Shown: in pieces, positions 1-8,082 of the stretch
Numbering within the stretch: the stretch's first letter is position 1
Layout: every line of letters starts with the position of its first letter
NCBI GenBank assembly: GCA_031274255.1
Contig: JAISQK010000244.1
Span: 1 to 38,175 of the forward strand
Length of the DNA: 38,175 nt
From: Planctomycetaceae bacterium
GTDB lineage: Bacteria; Planctomycetota; Planctomycetia; Pirellulales; Thermoguttaceae
Direction of reading: 5' to 3'
Program-made: the position numbers and the translations under genes
The notes under the pieces: generated by a model
What the model was told of the DNA's origin: nothing
Seen by the model: the letters and a program-made list of their open reading frames with translations, nothing else
Database searches by the model: none

Positions 1-709
1 TTCGGAAAAAGCCACCGTGTTACTGGTTCCGTCAACAAAGGATGCCATTGACGGATTCGCGCCGATGTAATAGAGTCCATCCGACTTGTTCGTTCCAATG
101 TCGTAATAGTTGCCCGTCCCCGTTCCTGAGTTGACGACGTAATTACTGCCGTATCCGCTCCAGCCGCTTTTGTGCGTAAAAAGACGCTCTCCCGGTTCGC
201 TGGGACACATGAAAATCGAAAGCGGTGTCAATGCCAATTTACTCGTGTTGTCAAAATGAATCTGTTCTGCCTCGGTTCCTCCGTCACCAAAATAACCGCT
301 TAACGTACCCCAGAGCGGCATGCTGAAATTGAGTTGTCCGAAGACTGCCGTCTGTTCGATAAATGGCAAAAGACGGGCTTGAACGGAATAACCATCCGTA
401 GTGGGCGAGGCGGAGTAATTGATTTCCGTCCCAAGCGGAGGAAATTGCCGGTAAGTGTCGTGGTAATTGTGCAGAGCCAATGACCATTGCTTGATGTTAT
501 TGGAACACTGCATCCGCCTTGCGGCTTCACGCGCCGCCTGAACCGCAGGCAAAAGAAGAGCAATCAGAACACCAATGATTGCAATAACGACAAGAAGTTC
601 AACCAAGGTAAAAGCCGTCTTAAAACAGTATAGCCCCCCCCCCTATTTTAACATGCTTCCTACTCGCGGAGAAATCTTTTTCATTCTTCATTACGATACT
701 TTTTCTCAT
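1..709 (-). CDS. DUF1559 prepilin-like protein, partial, frameshifted at a G tract
   Basis: This is the N-terminal part of a DUF1559 protein, a planctomycete family with a type IV prepilin-like leader thought to be exported. The reading frame from about 633 down to base 1 is open and gives the [14 protein letters not shown] helix, then [17 protein letters not shown] and a long extracellular domain. It continues past the left edge, so the H-x9-DG end is not visible. That frame has no start codon of its own. The best start is ATG at 709, about 7 bases behind AAAGG, and its frame is the only one open up to the 10-G tract at 634-643. With ten Gs it then runs into TAA 13 bases later. Nine or twelve Gs would join the two frames. 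The family assignment is secure; the off state is what the printed sequence shows, and sequencing error cannot be excluded. Confidence 0.85.
634..643 (-). repeat. 10-G homopolymer in DUF1559 leader (candidate phase-variation tract)
   Basis: Ten consecutive C on the plus strand read as ten G on the coding strand, 22 codons after the ATG at 709 and 7 codons before the FTLVEL helix. The codon before is ATA, and the downstream frame begins with CTA TAC TGT. The start frame matches the body only when the tract length is a multiple of three. Long G runs of this kind are well-known slippage sites in contingency genes of other bacteria; that role here is inferred. Confidence 0.85.
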
Positions 710-900
710 TTTTAAACCTTTCAGCTTTATTGTTTCAAATCTTTTTCCACACAATGTTTTGTCAATACAATGCTACGGGGAAACTTTCCACTGTACATGT
801 TGTATCTCCACAACATTGGGTTGGATTTTATTCGTCAAACTCGATACGTCAAGAGGGGGGCAATAAAAATCCAACCACTTTGTTTTTTGCCGAAAAAGGG

Positions 901-906
901 TATAAT
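901..906 (+). promoter_or_regulatory. Candidate -10 box for def
   Basis: A perfect TATAAT lies 44 bases before the GTG start of the deformylase gene. The upstream -35 is poor: TTGTTT at 880-885 gives a spacing of only 15. The box is convincing by position and sequence, the -35 is not. Confidence 0.45.
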
Positions 907-950
907 AACATGATATTTTATTTGTGTTTCCATTTTGAGCCGGTGATTTT

Positions 951-1541
951 GTGCAGATTTTGAAATACCCTCACCCGATTCTTCGCCATAAGTGCAAACC
1001 AATAAAGAAGATAGACCAGGAACTTCGCGACGTTATCGCCGAAATGATTGAGACGATGTACGCCGGAGACGGGGTCGGGCTTGCGGCCAATCAGGTGGGG
1101 TTGCCGCTTCAGATTTTTGTGCTGAATACAAGCGGCGACAAAAACAAGCCGGAAGAAGAGTACGTTTTTATCAATCCGGTGATTACGAAAAAATTCGGCG
1201 GTTTTACGGAATCCGAGGAAGGTTGCCTCAGTTTTCCTGAGATTCATGCCGTCGTGGAGCGTCCCGCGGAAGTCGTCCTTCAAGGAGCCGCTTTGGACGG
1301 CTCGCTGCAACAGTTCCGCTGGAAAGGACTTGCCGCACGTGCCGTTCAGCATGAGTTTGATCACCTCCAGGGGAAAGCGTTCATCGACCGGTTGTTGCCG
1401 GTGCGGCGGCTGGAAATTCGGGGCGATCTTGAAGCTCTGGAACGGGAGTTCGAAACCAACCGGCAGTTGGGAGTGATACCGTCCGACCATCAAATCGCCG
1501 TCACCCTTGCCGAGTGGGAACAAAAGTGGTGTACGCCGTAG
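951..1541 (+). CDS. def: Peptide deformylase
   Basis: Removes the formyl group from the N-terminal methionine of new proteins, using a bound metal in the cytoplasm. All three family motifs are present: GVGLAANQ at residues 41-48, EGCLSFP around residue 90 with the metal ligand Cys92, and QHEFDH with His134, Glu135 and His138. The length of 196 residues is close to normal, with a short C-terminal extension. The start used is GTG at 951, because the family normally begins with a segment like MQILKYPHPILR; the ribosome-binding site is weak. An fxsA-like gene follows on the same strand after 113 bases. Methionyl-tRNA formyltransferase, a frequent neighbour of def, is not in the window. Confidence 0.95.
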   Translation: MQILKYPHPILRHKCKPIKKIDQELRDVIAEMIETMYAGDGVGLAANQVGLPLQIFVLNTSGDKNKPEEEYVFINPVITKKFGGFTESEEGCLSFPEIHAVVERPAEVVLQGAALDGSLQQFRWKGLAARAVQHEFDHLQGKAFIDRLLPVRRLEIRGDLEALEREFETNRQLGVIPSDHQIAVTLAEWEQKWCTP

Positions 1542-1654
1542 CGATAGGAACAGTAATGTTGTTCCGCTCATTCCGCCGGTCAAGTGAACGAATTAAGAAA
1601 ATGGAACCGCCTGTCGGATGCCATACATAAACCTGAACCTGAGAAAGTCTGACC

Positions 1655-2137
1655 TTGATATCTGTGTTTTACCGTTTCCTCCTCATCCTGCTTGTATTGA
1701 TTCCGACCCTGGATTTGTGGAGTCTCAAACTTCTGGGGGACGGTTATGTTGTGTTGGGGTTGACCATCGGTATCGCGGTCGGCGGCGGAACGGCCGCATG
1801 GTTTCAGTGGCGGAAACTTTGGAAACGGTATCAGGAACAATTTTCGCCCGCTGCCATGCCGCCGGACATGACGCTTCATGCGGTACTGATTTTCGCCGCG
1901 GCAATCATGACGGTCACACCGGGTTTTTTTTCCGGCATGATCGCGGTTTTTCTGCTTCTCCCGCCGGTTCGTGTCTTGATTGTCTTCCTGATTTTTCAGC
2001 AGCATCTGCTGTTTCAAGCCGCCAGATTTCAGAAAAAGTACCGCCAACAGTGGGCACAGAATCACCCGTCCGCGTCACCTGCCGATTCCGCCGCCGGCCG
2101 GGAAGACGATATTGATGTCGACTTTCATAAAAAATGA
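1655..2137 (+). CDS. fxsA: FxsA-like membrane protein
   Basis: A 160-residue protein of the FxsA family, small inner-membrane proteins whose E. coli member affects F-plasmid exclusion of phage T7 when overproduced; the normal role is unclear. The sequence shows a first hydrophobic helix (FLLILLVLIPTLDLW), a second (YVVLGLTIGIAVGGG), a linker, and the family signature TPGFFSGMIAVFLLLPPVR around residues 88-106, followed by a polar basic tail ending in an acidic stretch. The start is TTG at 1655, seven bases behind GAGAAAG; an in-frame GTG at 1664 is possible. A run of eight T lies inside the gene at 1924-1931. The stop lies two bases from the stop of nfo on the other strand. Confidence 0.75.
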   Translation: MISVFYRFLLILLVLIPTLDLWSLKLLGDGYVVLGLTIGIAVGGGTAAWFQWRKLWKRYQEQFSPAAMPPDMTLHAVLIFAAAIMTVTPGFFSGMIAVFLLLPPVRVLIVFLIFQQHLLFQAARFQKKYRQQWAQNHPSASPADSAAGREDDIDVDFHKK

Positions 2138-2139
2138 TG

Positions 2140-3018
2140 TCATGACGGCAATTCGCCGAGGAGTCCGCGGAGCGTCTGCAGGTTGATGATGTCCCAATCC
2201 GTAGCGACTCCATCCATTTCCCCGGTTCCTTTGGGTGTTTCCAGATACATCGGCACTTTCGCAAACCGTTGGTCGTTAAGAATGTGCCGGAACGGTTCAA
2301 CCCCGAGTGTTCCGTGACCGAGATGAGCGTGACGGTCAACACGGGACCCCTGCCCCTTGACGCTGTCGTTGAGGTGAAACGCCCTCAGATGTTTGAGGCC
2401 GATCACGTCATCAAAGGCTTTCATCGTGGCGGCGTATTCGGATTTTTCACGAAGCGGGTAACCGGCGGCAAAAACATGACACGTGTCAAAACAAACGCCG
2501 AGCCGTTCGGCAAAGTGACACCGATCCATGATTTCGCGGAGATGCTCGAATTTCGCACCGAGATTGGTTCCCTGTCCGGCGGTGGTTTCAAGCAAAACCA
2601 TGACCTCATTGGTTTCGTTGTGACGGAAAACCTCGTCGAGTGCGTCCGCAATCCGTTTAAGCCCTTCCTCTTCCGTGCTTTCCGTGTAGGAACCCGGATG
2701 CATGACAAGCATTGGAACGGCAAGTGCGGCGGCACGCTGCACTTCGTCGCGGAATGCGTTGACGGACTTTTGATAAAGTTCCTCTTTCGGCGACGCAAGA
2801 TTGATCAGATAAGAATCGTGAATCAGCGGATGCGTTACGTTCAGTTCCTTGAGTTTCGCCTGAAAAACGGCTGCGGCTTCCGGTTCAAGGGGCTTGGCCG
2901 TCCACTGATTGCTGTTCTTGGAAAACATCTGTACACAGTCGAATCCGAGCCGATGCGCGTCTTCCACGGCATGATGAAGTCCGCCGGCAATGGATTGATG
3001 AGAACCGAGAATCGGCAT
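2140..3018 (-). CDS. nfo: Endonuclease IV (AP endonuclease)
   Basis: Cuts the DNA backbone 5' to abasic sites in base excision repair and uses three zinc ions. The 292-residue product carries all nine metal ligands in the family order: His67, His107, Glu144, Asp178, His181, His215, Asp228, His230 and Glu260, each one position before its counterpart in the E. coli enzyme. The motifs LLETTAGQG, CFDTCHVFAAGY and RVDRHAHLGHG are clear. It lies 17 bases behind the lutA-like gene and is probably the last gene of a prmC > mutase > lutA > nfo transcript. The gene is complete and looks ordinary. Confidence 0.96.
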   Translation of the reverse strand: MPILGSHQSIAGGLHHAVEDAHRLGFDCVQMFSKNSNQWTAKPLEPEAAAVFQAKLKELNVTHPLIHDSYLINLASPKEELYQKSVNAFRDEVQRAAALAVPMLVMHPGSYTESTEEEGLKRIADALDEVFRHNETNEVMVLLETTAGQGTNLGAKFEHLREIMDRCHFAERLGVCFDTCHVFAAGYPLREKSEYAATMKAFDDVIGLKHLRAFHLNDSVKGQGSRVDRHAHLGHGTLGVEPFRHILNDQRFAKVPMYLETPKGTGEMDGVATDWDIINLQTLRGLLGELPS

Positions 3019-3035
3019 GGAGAATCCTTCCTTAC

Positions 3036-3812
3036 TTAACGTTGAACGAGCAGTTCGGTCAGGTGCATGACAGGGAGGCTTCGGAACGCCGGATCGTGAC
3101 GCATGATTCCATCAAAGTGCATGGCACAACTGATGTCGGTGGTGACGATGACATCGGCACCGCTTTTCTGCATGCTTTCAACCTTCTTCCGCCCCATCGC
3201 CAGCGAGGTGCCCGCCATCTTCACACTGAATGTTCCGCCGAAGCCGCAGCACTCTTCCATGTTGGAAAGCTCGACATATTCAAGCCCCCGGATACTTTGG
3301 AGCAGTCGCATTGGTGCATCAACCATTCCAAGTTCGCGCCGGGAGTGACAGCCGATGTGCATCGTCACTTTTTTCGGAAACACCGCACCGGTACTCGTCA
3401 CACCGAGAATGTTGACGAGAAATTCCGAAACATCGAAAACGCGCTTTCCAAGTTCCGCCGCTTCAGAGCCGGGAGCCGCTTCCTCGAAGAAAACACGGCA
3501 CATCGCCGCACAGCTTCCCGACGGCGTTACGATCCAACGATATCCATGAAAGGCACGTCCGAACTGTTCCATCACTTTTCGGGCATCCTCCCAATAACCG
3601 GAATTGAACGCCGGTTGACCGCAGCATGTCTGTTCCTTCGGAAAAACCAACGGAATATTTCGCTCTTCAAGCAGTTGAACCGTTGCGCGGCCGATGGAAG
3701 GATAAAACTGATCGACATAGCAAGGGATGAACAGAGCCACCTCTTCGCCGGACGTATAGGCGGGATAATCCCATTTGCGGAACGCTTTTTGGAGTGCTTC
3801 GGATAATGACAT
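3036..3812 (-). CDS. lutA: LutA/YkgE-like (Fe-S)-binding oxidoreductase subunit
   Basis: A 258-residue protein with two cysteine-rich (CCG) domains, the family of LutA, which works with LutB and LutC in L-lactate oxidation, and of the glycolate oxidase iron-sulfur subunit. The first domain has CYVDQFYPS (Cys31), TCCGQPAFNSG (Cys63, Cys64) and PSGSCAAMC (Cys101, Cys105). The second has HIGCHSRRELG and EECCGFGG. LutB and LutC partners are absent here, so lactate use is not shown by context; the symbol is by family only. The start ATG at 3812 is two bases from the stop of the upstream phosphohexomutase gene, so translation is probably coupled. The N-terminus has about 20 residues before the VALFIPCYVD strand where family members usually begin. 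Confidence 0.85.
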   Translation of the reverse strand: MSLSEALQKAFRKWDYPAYTSGEEVALFIPCYVDQFYPSIGRATVQLLEERNIPLVFPKEQTCCGQPAFNSGYWEDARKVMEQFGRAFHGYRWIVTPSGSCAAMCRVFFEEAAPGSEAAELGKRVFDVSEFLVNILGVTSTGAVFPKKVTMHIGCHSRRELGMVDAPMRLLQSIRGLEYVELSNMEECCGFGGTFSVKMAGTSLAMGRKKVESMQKSGADVIVTTDISCAMHFDGIMRHDPAFRSLPVMHLTELLVQR

Positions 3813-3814
3813 TG

Positions 3815-5410
3815 CTAATGGACTTTCATTGGATGTTGTGGATTGCAGGAAAAGGATTCGCCGCTTCCGCTTCGCCAGGAATCCATCACCGCGAGGGTCT
3901 CATGCAAAAGCCGCCGGGCGTGAACCGCATTCTCCGTTTCAATGTAACATCGGAACTCCGGCGAATTACCGGAAACCCGCAGATGGATGATGTGATTCGC
4001 ATCAAATGTCATCCGCACTCCATCGGTGAAATCAATACCGGTCAGTTCTCCGAATTGCCCGAAAAGTACGCTTGCCGCCGGATAGTTGCCGTTTTCCTCT
4101 GTCTGAAGTTGCTGAAGTTTTGCCCTTGCGACGGATACGGGGTAATCACTGAGCCGGCCGTTTTGCGTCACTCGCGGAGGAAACAGAGTGTGGAACGCGG
4201 AAAACGGCTTATTCAACCGCCGCGATGTCAGCAACAGTGCCAAATGAACGATGGCCGGGTCCCGTGTGGGAAGCGGAGCAAGTCCTGTTTTTTTCGCGGG
4301 AGTTCGGAAACCGAGCATCCTGAAATTTTCCGTCAGCGGAACAGGCGTCCAAGTCAAAAAACCGCCGTTGGCTTCATAACCGGCAATCACTTTTCCGCCT
4401 TCCAGAGCGGCTTGCTCCATTCCGGCAATCACATACGGCGAACCGACTTTGGTGCGGAGAATTTTCGGGAAACGGTTGATTCTTTCAAGAACGGTATTTG
4501 AGGTCACCGGCGTCACCACGGTGTCGGCATTGAGAAACAGTGATGTCACAATTCCTGAAAGATCGCCGGGAATCAGATCACCGTTTTCGTCGAAAATCAG
4601 CGGACGGTCTCCGTCGCCGTCGGCGGAAAAAATCACGTCGAAACGCCCGGCGCGACCCCATTGTTTGACGAACTCCAGAAATTCCGTCGAGAGCGACTCG
4701 GTGTCCACGGCGACAAACTTTTCCACCCGGCCGAATCGGGCGACCTCCGCACCGAGCGACTCGTACAAATCACCGAGAATGTCGCCGGAAACGGACGAAT
4801 GCATCAAAAAACCAATCCTGTAACCGGCAAGGCAATTTTCCGGGAATGTTTCGAGGTAACGCATGTAATAGGTTTGAGCCGCCGCCCCATGGTCCGTCTC
4901 ACATGTTCTGGGGTAAAATTCCCTCCGCAGATTGCCGTTTTCGTCAAATAAATCCTCTGAAATTTCGATTTTCCGGCAGCAGAGAGCTTCTTCATCTTTT
5001 TTGAGAATTTCACCGTCCGGCAGGAAAAACTTCATGCCGTTACGATTTTCCGCAATGTGGCTTCCCGTGACCATGACGGCCGGAATCCGCTGTTCCATTG
5101 CGTAAAGTGCCAGTGCCGGTGTCGGAAACCGTCCGCAATCGACCGGAATGTAACCATGATCCTGAGCCGCGCGCACAATCACACGGATAATCCGCGATGT
5201 CGTAGGACGAAAGTCCCCGGAAACGGCCACCTGACGTTCCTTCGCCGCGTCCGAATCCCCATCCGCCGAGACGCGAAGTTCCTTGATATACTGAAGAAAT
5301 GCCGTGACATAACTGTAACACAACCGGTCCGTAAGGCTGTCCGAAAGTCCGCGGATTCCGCTGGTTCCAAATGAAACCCCGCTCTGTTTCATTAATTCAC
5401 CGATAATCAT
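3815..5410 (-). CDS. Phosphohexomutase (phosphoglucomutase/phosphomannomutase family)
   Basis: Alpha-D-phosphohexomutase, interconverting hexose 1- and 6-phosphates. From the chosen start the protein has 531 residues, longer than the usual 450-odd. Motifs in order: FGTSGIRG near the N-terminus, the phosphoserine loop TGSH at 115-118 in place of the commoner TASHNP, the magnesium loop DGDGDR at 264-269, and the sugar-binding loop GYEANGG at 344-350. The last domain is less typical. Substrate (glucose, mannose or glucosamine phosphate) cannot be read from these motifs. The start is uncertain: the frame is open to 5464, but a promoter at 5470-5498 would start transcription near 5463, so ATG at 5410, 5419 or 5392 is more likely. 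A two-base gap to lutA suggests coupling. Confidence 0.88.
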   Translation of the reverse strand: MIIGELMKQSGVSFGTSGIRGLSDSLTDRLCYSYVTAFLQYIKELRVSADGDSDAAKERQVAVSGDFRPTTSRIIRVIVRAAQDHGYIPVDCGRFPTPALALYAMEQRIPAVMVTGSHIAENRNGMKFFLPDGEILKKDEEALCCRKIEISEDLFDENGNLRREFYPRTCETDHGAAAQTYYMRYLETFPENCLAGYRIGFLMHSSVSGDILGDLYESLGAEVARFGRVEKFVAVDTESLSTEFLEFVKQWGRAGRFDVIFSADGDGDRPLIFDENGDLIPGDLSGIVTSLFLNADTVVTPVTSNTVLERINRFPKILRTKVGSPYVIAGMEQAALEGGKVIAGYEANGGFLTWTPVPLTENFRMLGFRTPAKKTGLAPLPTRDPAIVHLALLLTSRRLNKPFSAFHTLFPPRVTQNGRLSDYPVSVARAKLQQLQTEENGNYPAASVLFGQFGELTGIDFTDGVRMTFDANHIIHLRVSGNSPEFRCYIETENAVHARRLLHETLAVMDSWRSGSGESFSCNPQHPMKVH

Positions 5411-5469
5411 GTTTACCATAGGACACGCATAGAGAAAAAGGGTCAATGGGTTTTTCAACATCACATTTG

Positions 5470-5498
5470 ATTATACCGGATATTGACGGCAAAATCAA
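5470..5498 (-). promoter_or_regulatory. Sigma70-type promoter for the mutase-lutA-nfo cluster
   Basis: On the minus strand TTGATT (5498-5493) and TATAAT (5475-5470) are separated by exactly 17 bases. The -35 box overlaps the last codons of prmC, so the downstream genes could be transcribed separately from prmC. Predicted transcription start near 5463. Confidence 0.65.
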
Positions 5499-6388
5499 CT
5501 TTTTCCGGCACTCACGATCCGCTCCAAACCGGAAAAATCAGACAATATCCGAATATCTGACCAAATTTGAGGGGATTTTTTGAAAAATTCAGCGATATTC
5601 CGCGAAATCATCGGACTAAGTTCGACCAGAATCGAACCGTTCTGATCAAGTCTTGAAGCCGCTTGCTCGATGAGCCGCAAAATCACCTCCATGCCGTCAT
5701 TTCCGGCAACAAGAGCTGTTTTCGGTTCAAAATTCTTAACATCCGGCGGGAGCTTGGTATATTCCCCCTCACTCACATACGGCGGATTGCTCACAATCAA
5801 GTCAAACTGCGGAGACGGCGTAAAACTTTCCAGTAAGTCGCCCGCGATAAACGTCATTCTTTCGTCAACCGCATGCTTTTTTGCATTCAGCCGTGCCACA
5901 TGGAGGGCTTTTTCACTGATGTCAATCGCTGTGATGCGGCACTTCAAGGCGTGTTTCGCAATCGCCACCGCCACCGCACCGCTTCCGGTTCCGACATCGC
6001 AAACATGAAGTTCCTCTGTTTTCCGGGACTTCGCGAGTAAATCCAGCGACTCCACGACAAGATGTTCCGTTTCCGGTCGCGGAATCAAAACATCCGGCGT
6101 TACGATAAACGGAAGCGAGTAAAATTCCTTCGTGCCGACGAGATACGCCACCGGTTCCCCATTCGCACGCCGTTTGACAAAATCGCGGAATTCGGCTTTC
6201 CGGGTGTCATTCGGAACGTACCCGAACTGTGTGTAAAGCTCAATCCGCTTCCACTTAAGGACATGCGCCAAAAGGATTTCCGCATCAAGACGCGGCGAAT
6301 CCGAACGGTTTTTCTTCAGATAATCCGTCGTCCATTCCAAGAGACGCTTCACATTCCAGATTTCTTCCGGCTGCGGCATAGTTTCCAT
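5495..6388 (-). CDS. prmC: Release factor glutamine methyltransferase
   Basis: Methylates the glutamine of the GGQ motif in peptide release factors RF1 and RF2, using S-adenosylmethionine. The product has the N-terminal helical domain (RLDAEILLAHVLKW), the linker IPRPETE, the SAM-binding loop VGTGSGAVAVAIA at about 132-144 and the catalytic NPPY at 201-204 (numbering from ATG 6388, 297 residues). The frame is open to 6424, but those first codons overlap a possible promoter (TTGACG followed by TGCTAT), so METMPQPEEIW at 6388 or MPQPEEIW at 6379 is preferred. Neither start has a clear ribosome-binding site. The prfA gene that often precedes prmC is not adjacent. Confidence 0.93.
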   Translation of the reverse strand: METMPQPEEIWNVKRLLEWTTDYLKKNRSDSPRLDAEILLAHVLKWKRIELYTQFGYVPNDTRKAEFRDFVKRRANGEPVAYLVGTKEFYSLPFIVTPDVLIPRPETEHLVVESLDLLAKSRKTEELHVCDVGTGSGAVAVAIAKHALKCRITAIDISEKALHVARLNAKKHAVDERMTFIAGDLLESFTPSPQFDLIVSNPPYVSEGEYTKLPPDVKNFEPKTALVAGNDGMEVILRLIEQAASRLDQNGSILVELSPMISRNIAEFFKKSPQIWSDIRILSDFSGLERIVSAGKS

Positions 6389-6572
6389 GGACGTATAGCA
6401 TAAATCCGTTGAGCCTTCCGTCAATGGGTTGTTTGATAAAATCCCTGCAAAACGACCAATGGAGGCTGCCGAGTCTTATCGGCAAATTTCCGCTTCCTTC
6501 CGTTGAAAGAATTACCGTATTTATGGCAGGGCGGGAAGAGAGTTCCGGCGTCAAAACCGGCTATTCTCTTTA

Positions 6573-6591
6573 CCGGCAAGCCGGATATAAT
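6573..6591 (+). promoter_or_regulatory. Candidate -10 box with adjoining palindrome, upstream of the oxidoreductase
   Basis: TATAAT at 6586-6591 sits 53 bases before the oxidoreductase start. Directly before it is the palindrome CCGGC-aa-GCCGG (6573-6584), and two further CCGGC copies occur in the preceding 30 bases. No good -35 box is present, which would fit an activated promoter or one with an operator in the spacer; this is inference. The rest of 6425-6644 holds no gene that can be supported. Confidence 0.4.
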
Positions 6592-6644
6592 ACAAAGCTG
6601 TCGCCAAATTGTGTTCCTTATTGATGACAACCCCTTGATTTTTC

Positions 6645-8057
6645 ATGACAAAAATCTTAAAAAAACCTGCTGTTTTTTTCGACACATTCCAAAGAAAACC
6701 GGATGATAATAAACAGACAACGCATTACTGTCCCGGCTGCGGTCACGGAATCCTCTCCAAAATCATTGCCGAGGCCATTGACGAACTGAACATTCAGGAC
6801 TCGACGATTTTGGTCGGACCTGTCGGCTGCGGAGTTTTCGTGTACTACTACTTTAATGTGGCAGCGGTTTCTTCCGCACACGGACGAGCTTCCGCCGTGG
6901 CAACCGGTGTGTCGCGTGCCAACCCGAACGGTGTCACAATCGCCTATCAAGGTGACGGCGACCTGGCTGCGATAGGAACAAGTAACGCCATTCATGCCGC
7001 CAATCGCGGAGAAAACATGATTGTTTTCTTCGTCAACAACAATGTTTACGGCATGACCGGCGGTCAACTCGCTCCGACATCGATTGTCGGACAAAAAACA
7101 ACAACATCTCCTTACGGCCGTTCGCTTCGGAATGACGGTCCGCCGCTGCGGATGTCGGAAATCATTGCCACACTGGAGGCTCCGGTCCTTGTGGCGAGAA
7201 TGGCCGTCAACTCACCGAAAAATGTACGAAACGCGAGAAAACTCATTCGACGCGGTCTCGAAGCCCAGGTCAATAAAAAGGGGTACGTTTTTCTGGAGGT
7301 TTTATCGCAGTGTCCGACGAATTGGCGGAAAACTCCTGTTGACGCTTGTAAGTGGATCGACGAAGAGGTGACTCCGATTTTTCCGATCGGAGTGTTCAAA
7401 GACACGATTGATCAGGCAGAGCCGCAACCGCGAGACCTGAGCCGTCCTGACTTTTCAGAAGTCATTGAGTCGCTTGGACTTAAAGCGGAAGAGCCGTGTC
7501 CGGCGGAAGATCGTCCGCTTCCCTATCCGGTTGTCCGGTTGAAGAGTGCCGGTTTCGGCGGTCAGGGAGTTCTTTCGCTCGGAACGATTCTGGCTTCCGC
7601 CGTGATGAAAAAAGGTCTGGAAGTCACATGGCTGCCGTCCTACGGCCCGGAAATGCGGGGCGGTGTGGCGAATTGTTCCGTCGTCATCAGTAAAGAGCCG
7701 ATCAGTTCACCGATTGTGGATCAGCCGAACATTCTCATCGCCATGAACAAACCGTCCATGCAGCGGTTTGCCCCGCTCGTGCCGAAGGACGGACTCATTC
7801 TTTACAACAGTTCGATGATCGACACCATTCCGGCATCGCTCGCCGCTCCGGTCATTCCGGTTCCGGCGGCGGACATCGCCCAAAAAGCGGGAAACGTCAA
7901 AGCGGCCAACGTGGTGATTCTTGGAGTTCTGCTTGCCAAAACCGGGTTGTTGTCGTTTGAGGAAATGTCCGTTTCACTACAGGAGACGTTCACCAACCCC
8001 AAACTTTGCGAAATCAATCAACGGGCATTGCAACTCGGTTTTGACGCAGCAAACTGA
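6645..8057 (+). CDS. 2-oxoacid:ferredoxin oxidoreductase, fused beta (TPP) and gamma subunits
   Basis: Part of an enzyme that oxidatively decarboxylates a 2-oxoacid (2-oxoglutarate, branched-chain oxoacid or pyruvate) to acyl-CoA and reduces ferredoxin. The 470-residue protein joins two subunits. Residues 25-220 are the thiamine-pyrophosphate beta subunit, with CPGCGHG at 29-35, the GDGD loop at 103-106 and NNNVYGMTGGQ at 131-141. After a linker rich in Pro and Glu, residues 298-468 are the gamma subunit with GFGGQGV and SYGPEMRGG. The alpha subunit and the 4Fe-4S delta subunit needed for activity are not in the window, which is unusual because these genes normally lie together. Substrate cannot be assigned. 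The start ATG at 6645 has no clear Shine-Dalgarno sequence but agrees with the position of CPGCG. Confidence 0.9.
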   Translation: MTKILKKPAVFFDTFQRKPDDNKQTTHYCPGCGHGILSKIIAEAIDELNIQDSTILVGPVGCGVFVYYYFNVAAVSSAHGRASAVATGVSRANPNGVTIAYQGDGDLAAIGTSNAIHAANRGENMIVFFVNNNVYGMTGGQLAPTSIVGQKTTTSPYGRSLRNDGPPLRMSEIIATLEAPVLVARMAVNSPKNVRNARKLIRRGLEAQVNKKGYVFLEVLSQCPTNWRKTPVDACKWIDEEVTPIFPIGVFKDTIDQAEPQPRDLSRPDFSEVIESLGLKAEEPCPAEDRPLPYPVVRLKSAGFGGQGVLSLGTILASAVMKKGLEVTWLPSYGPEMRGGVANCSVVISKEPISSPIVDQPNILIAMNKPSMQRFAPLVPKDGLILYNSSMIDTIPASLAAPVIPVPAADIAQKAGNVKAANVVILGVLLAKTGLLSFEEMSVSLQETFTNPKLCEINQRALQLGFDAAN

Positions 8058-8082
8058 ATATTGACGCATTCCATTTCCATTT

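Noticed and set aside
855-860. A six-G run upstream of def as another phase-variation tract
   Set aside because: Too short to be notable and not inside or next to a start codon.
918-1583. A 221-codon minus-strand frame opposite def
   Set aside because: Shadow of def, which has all active-site motifs.
2269-3039. A 256-codon frame on the plus strand opposite nfo
   Set aside because: Mirror of the nfo codon structure; nfo has all nine metal ligands on the other strand.
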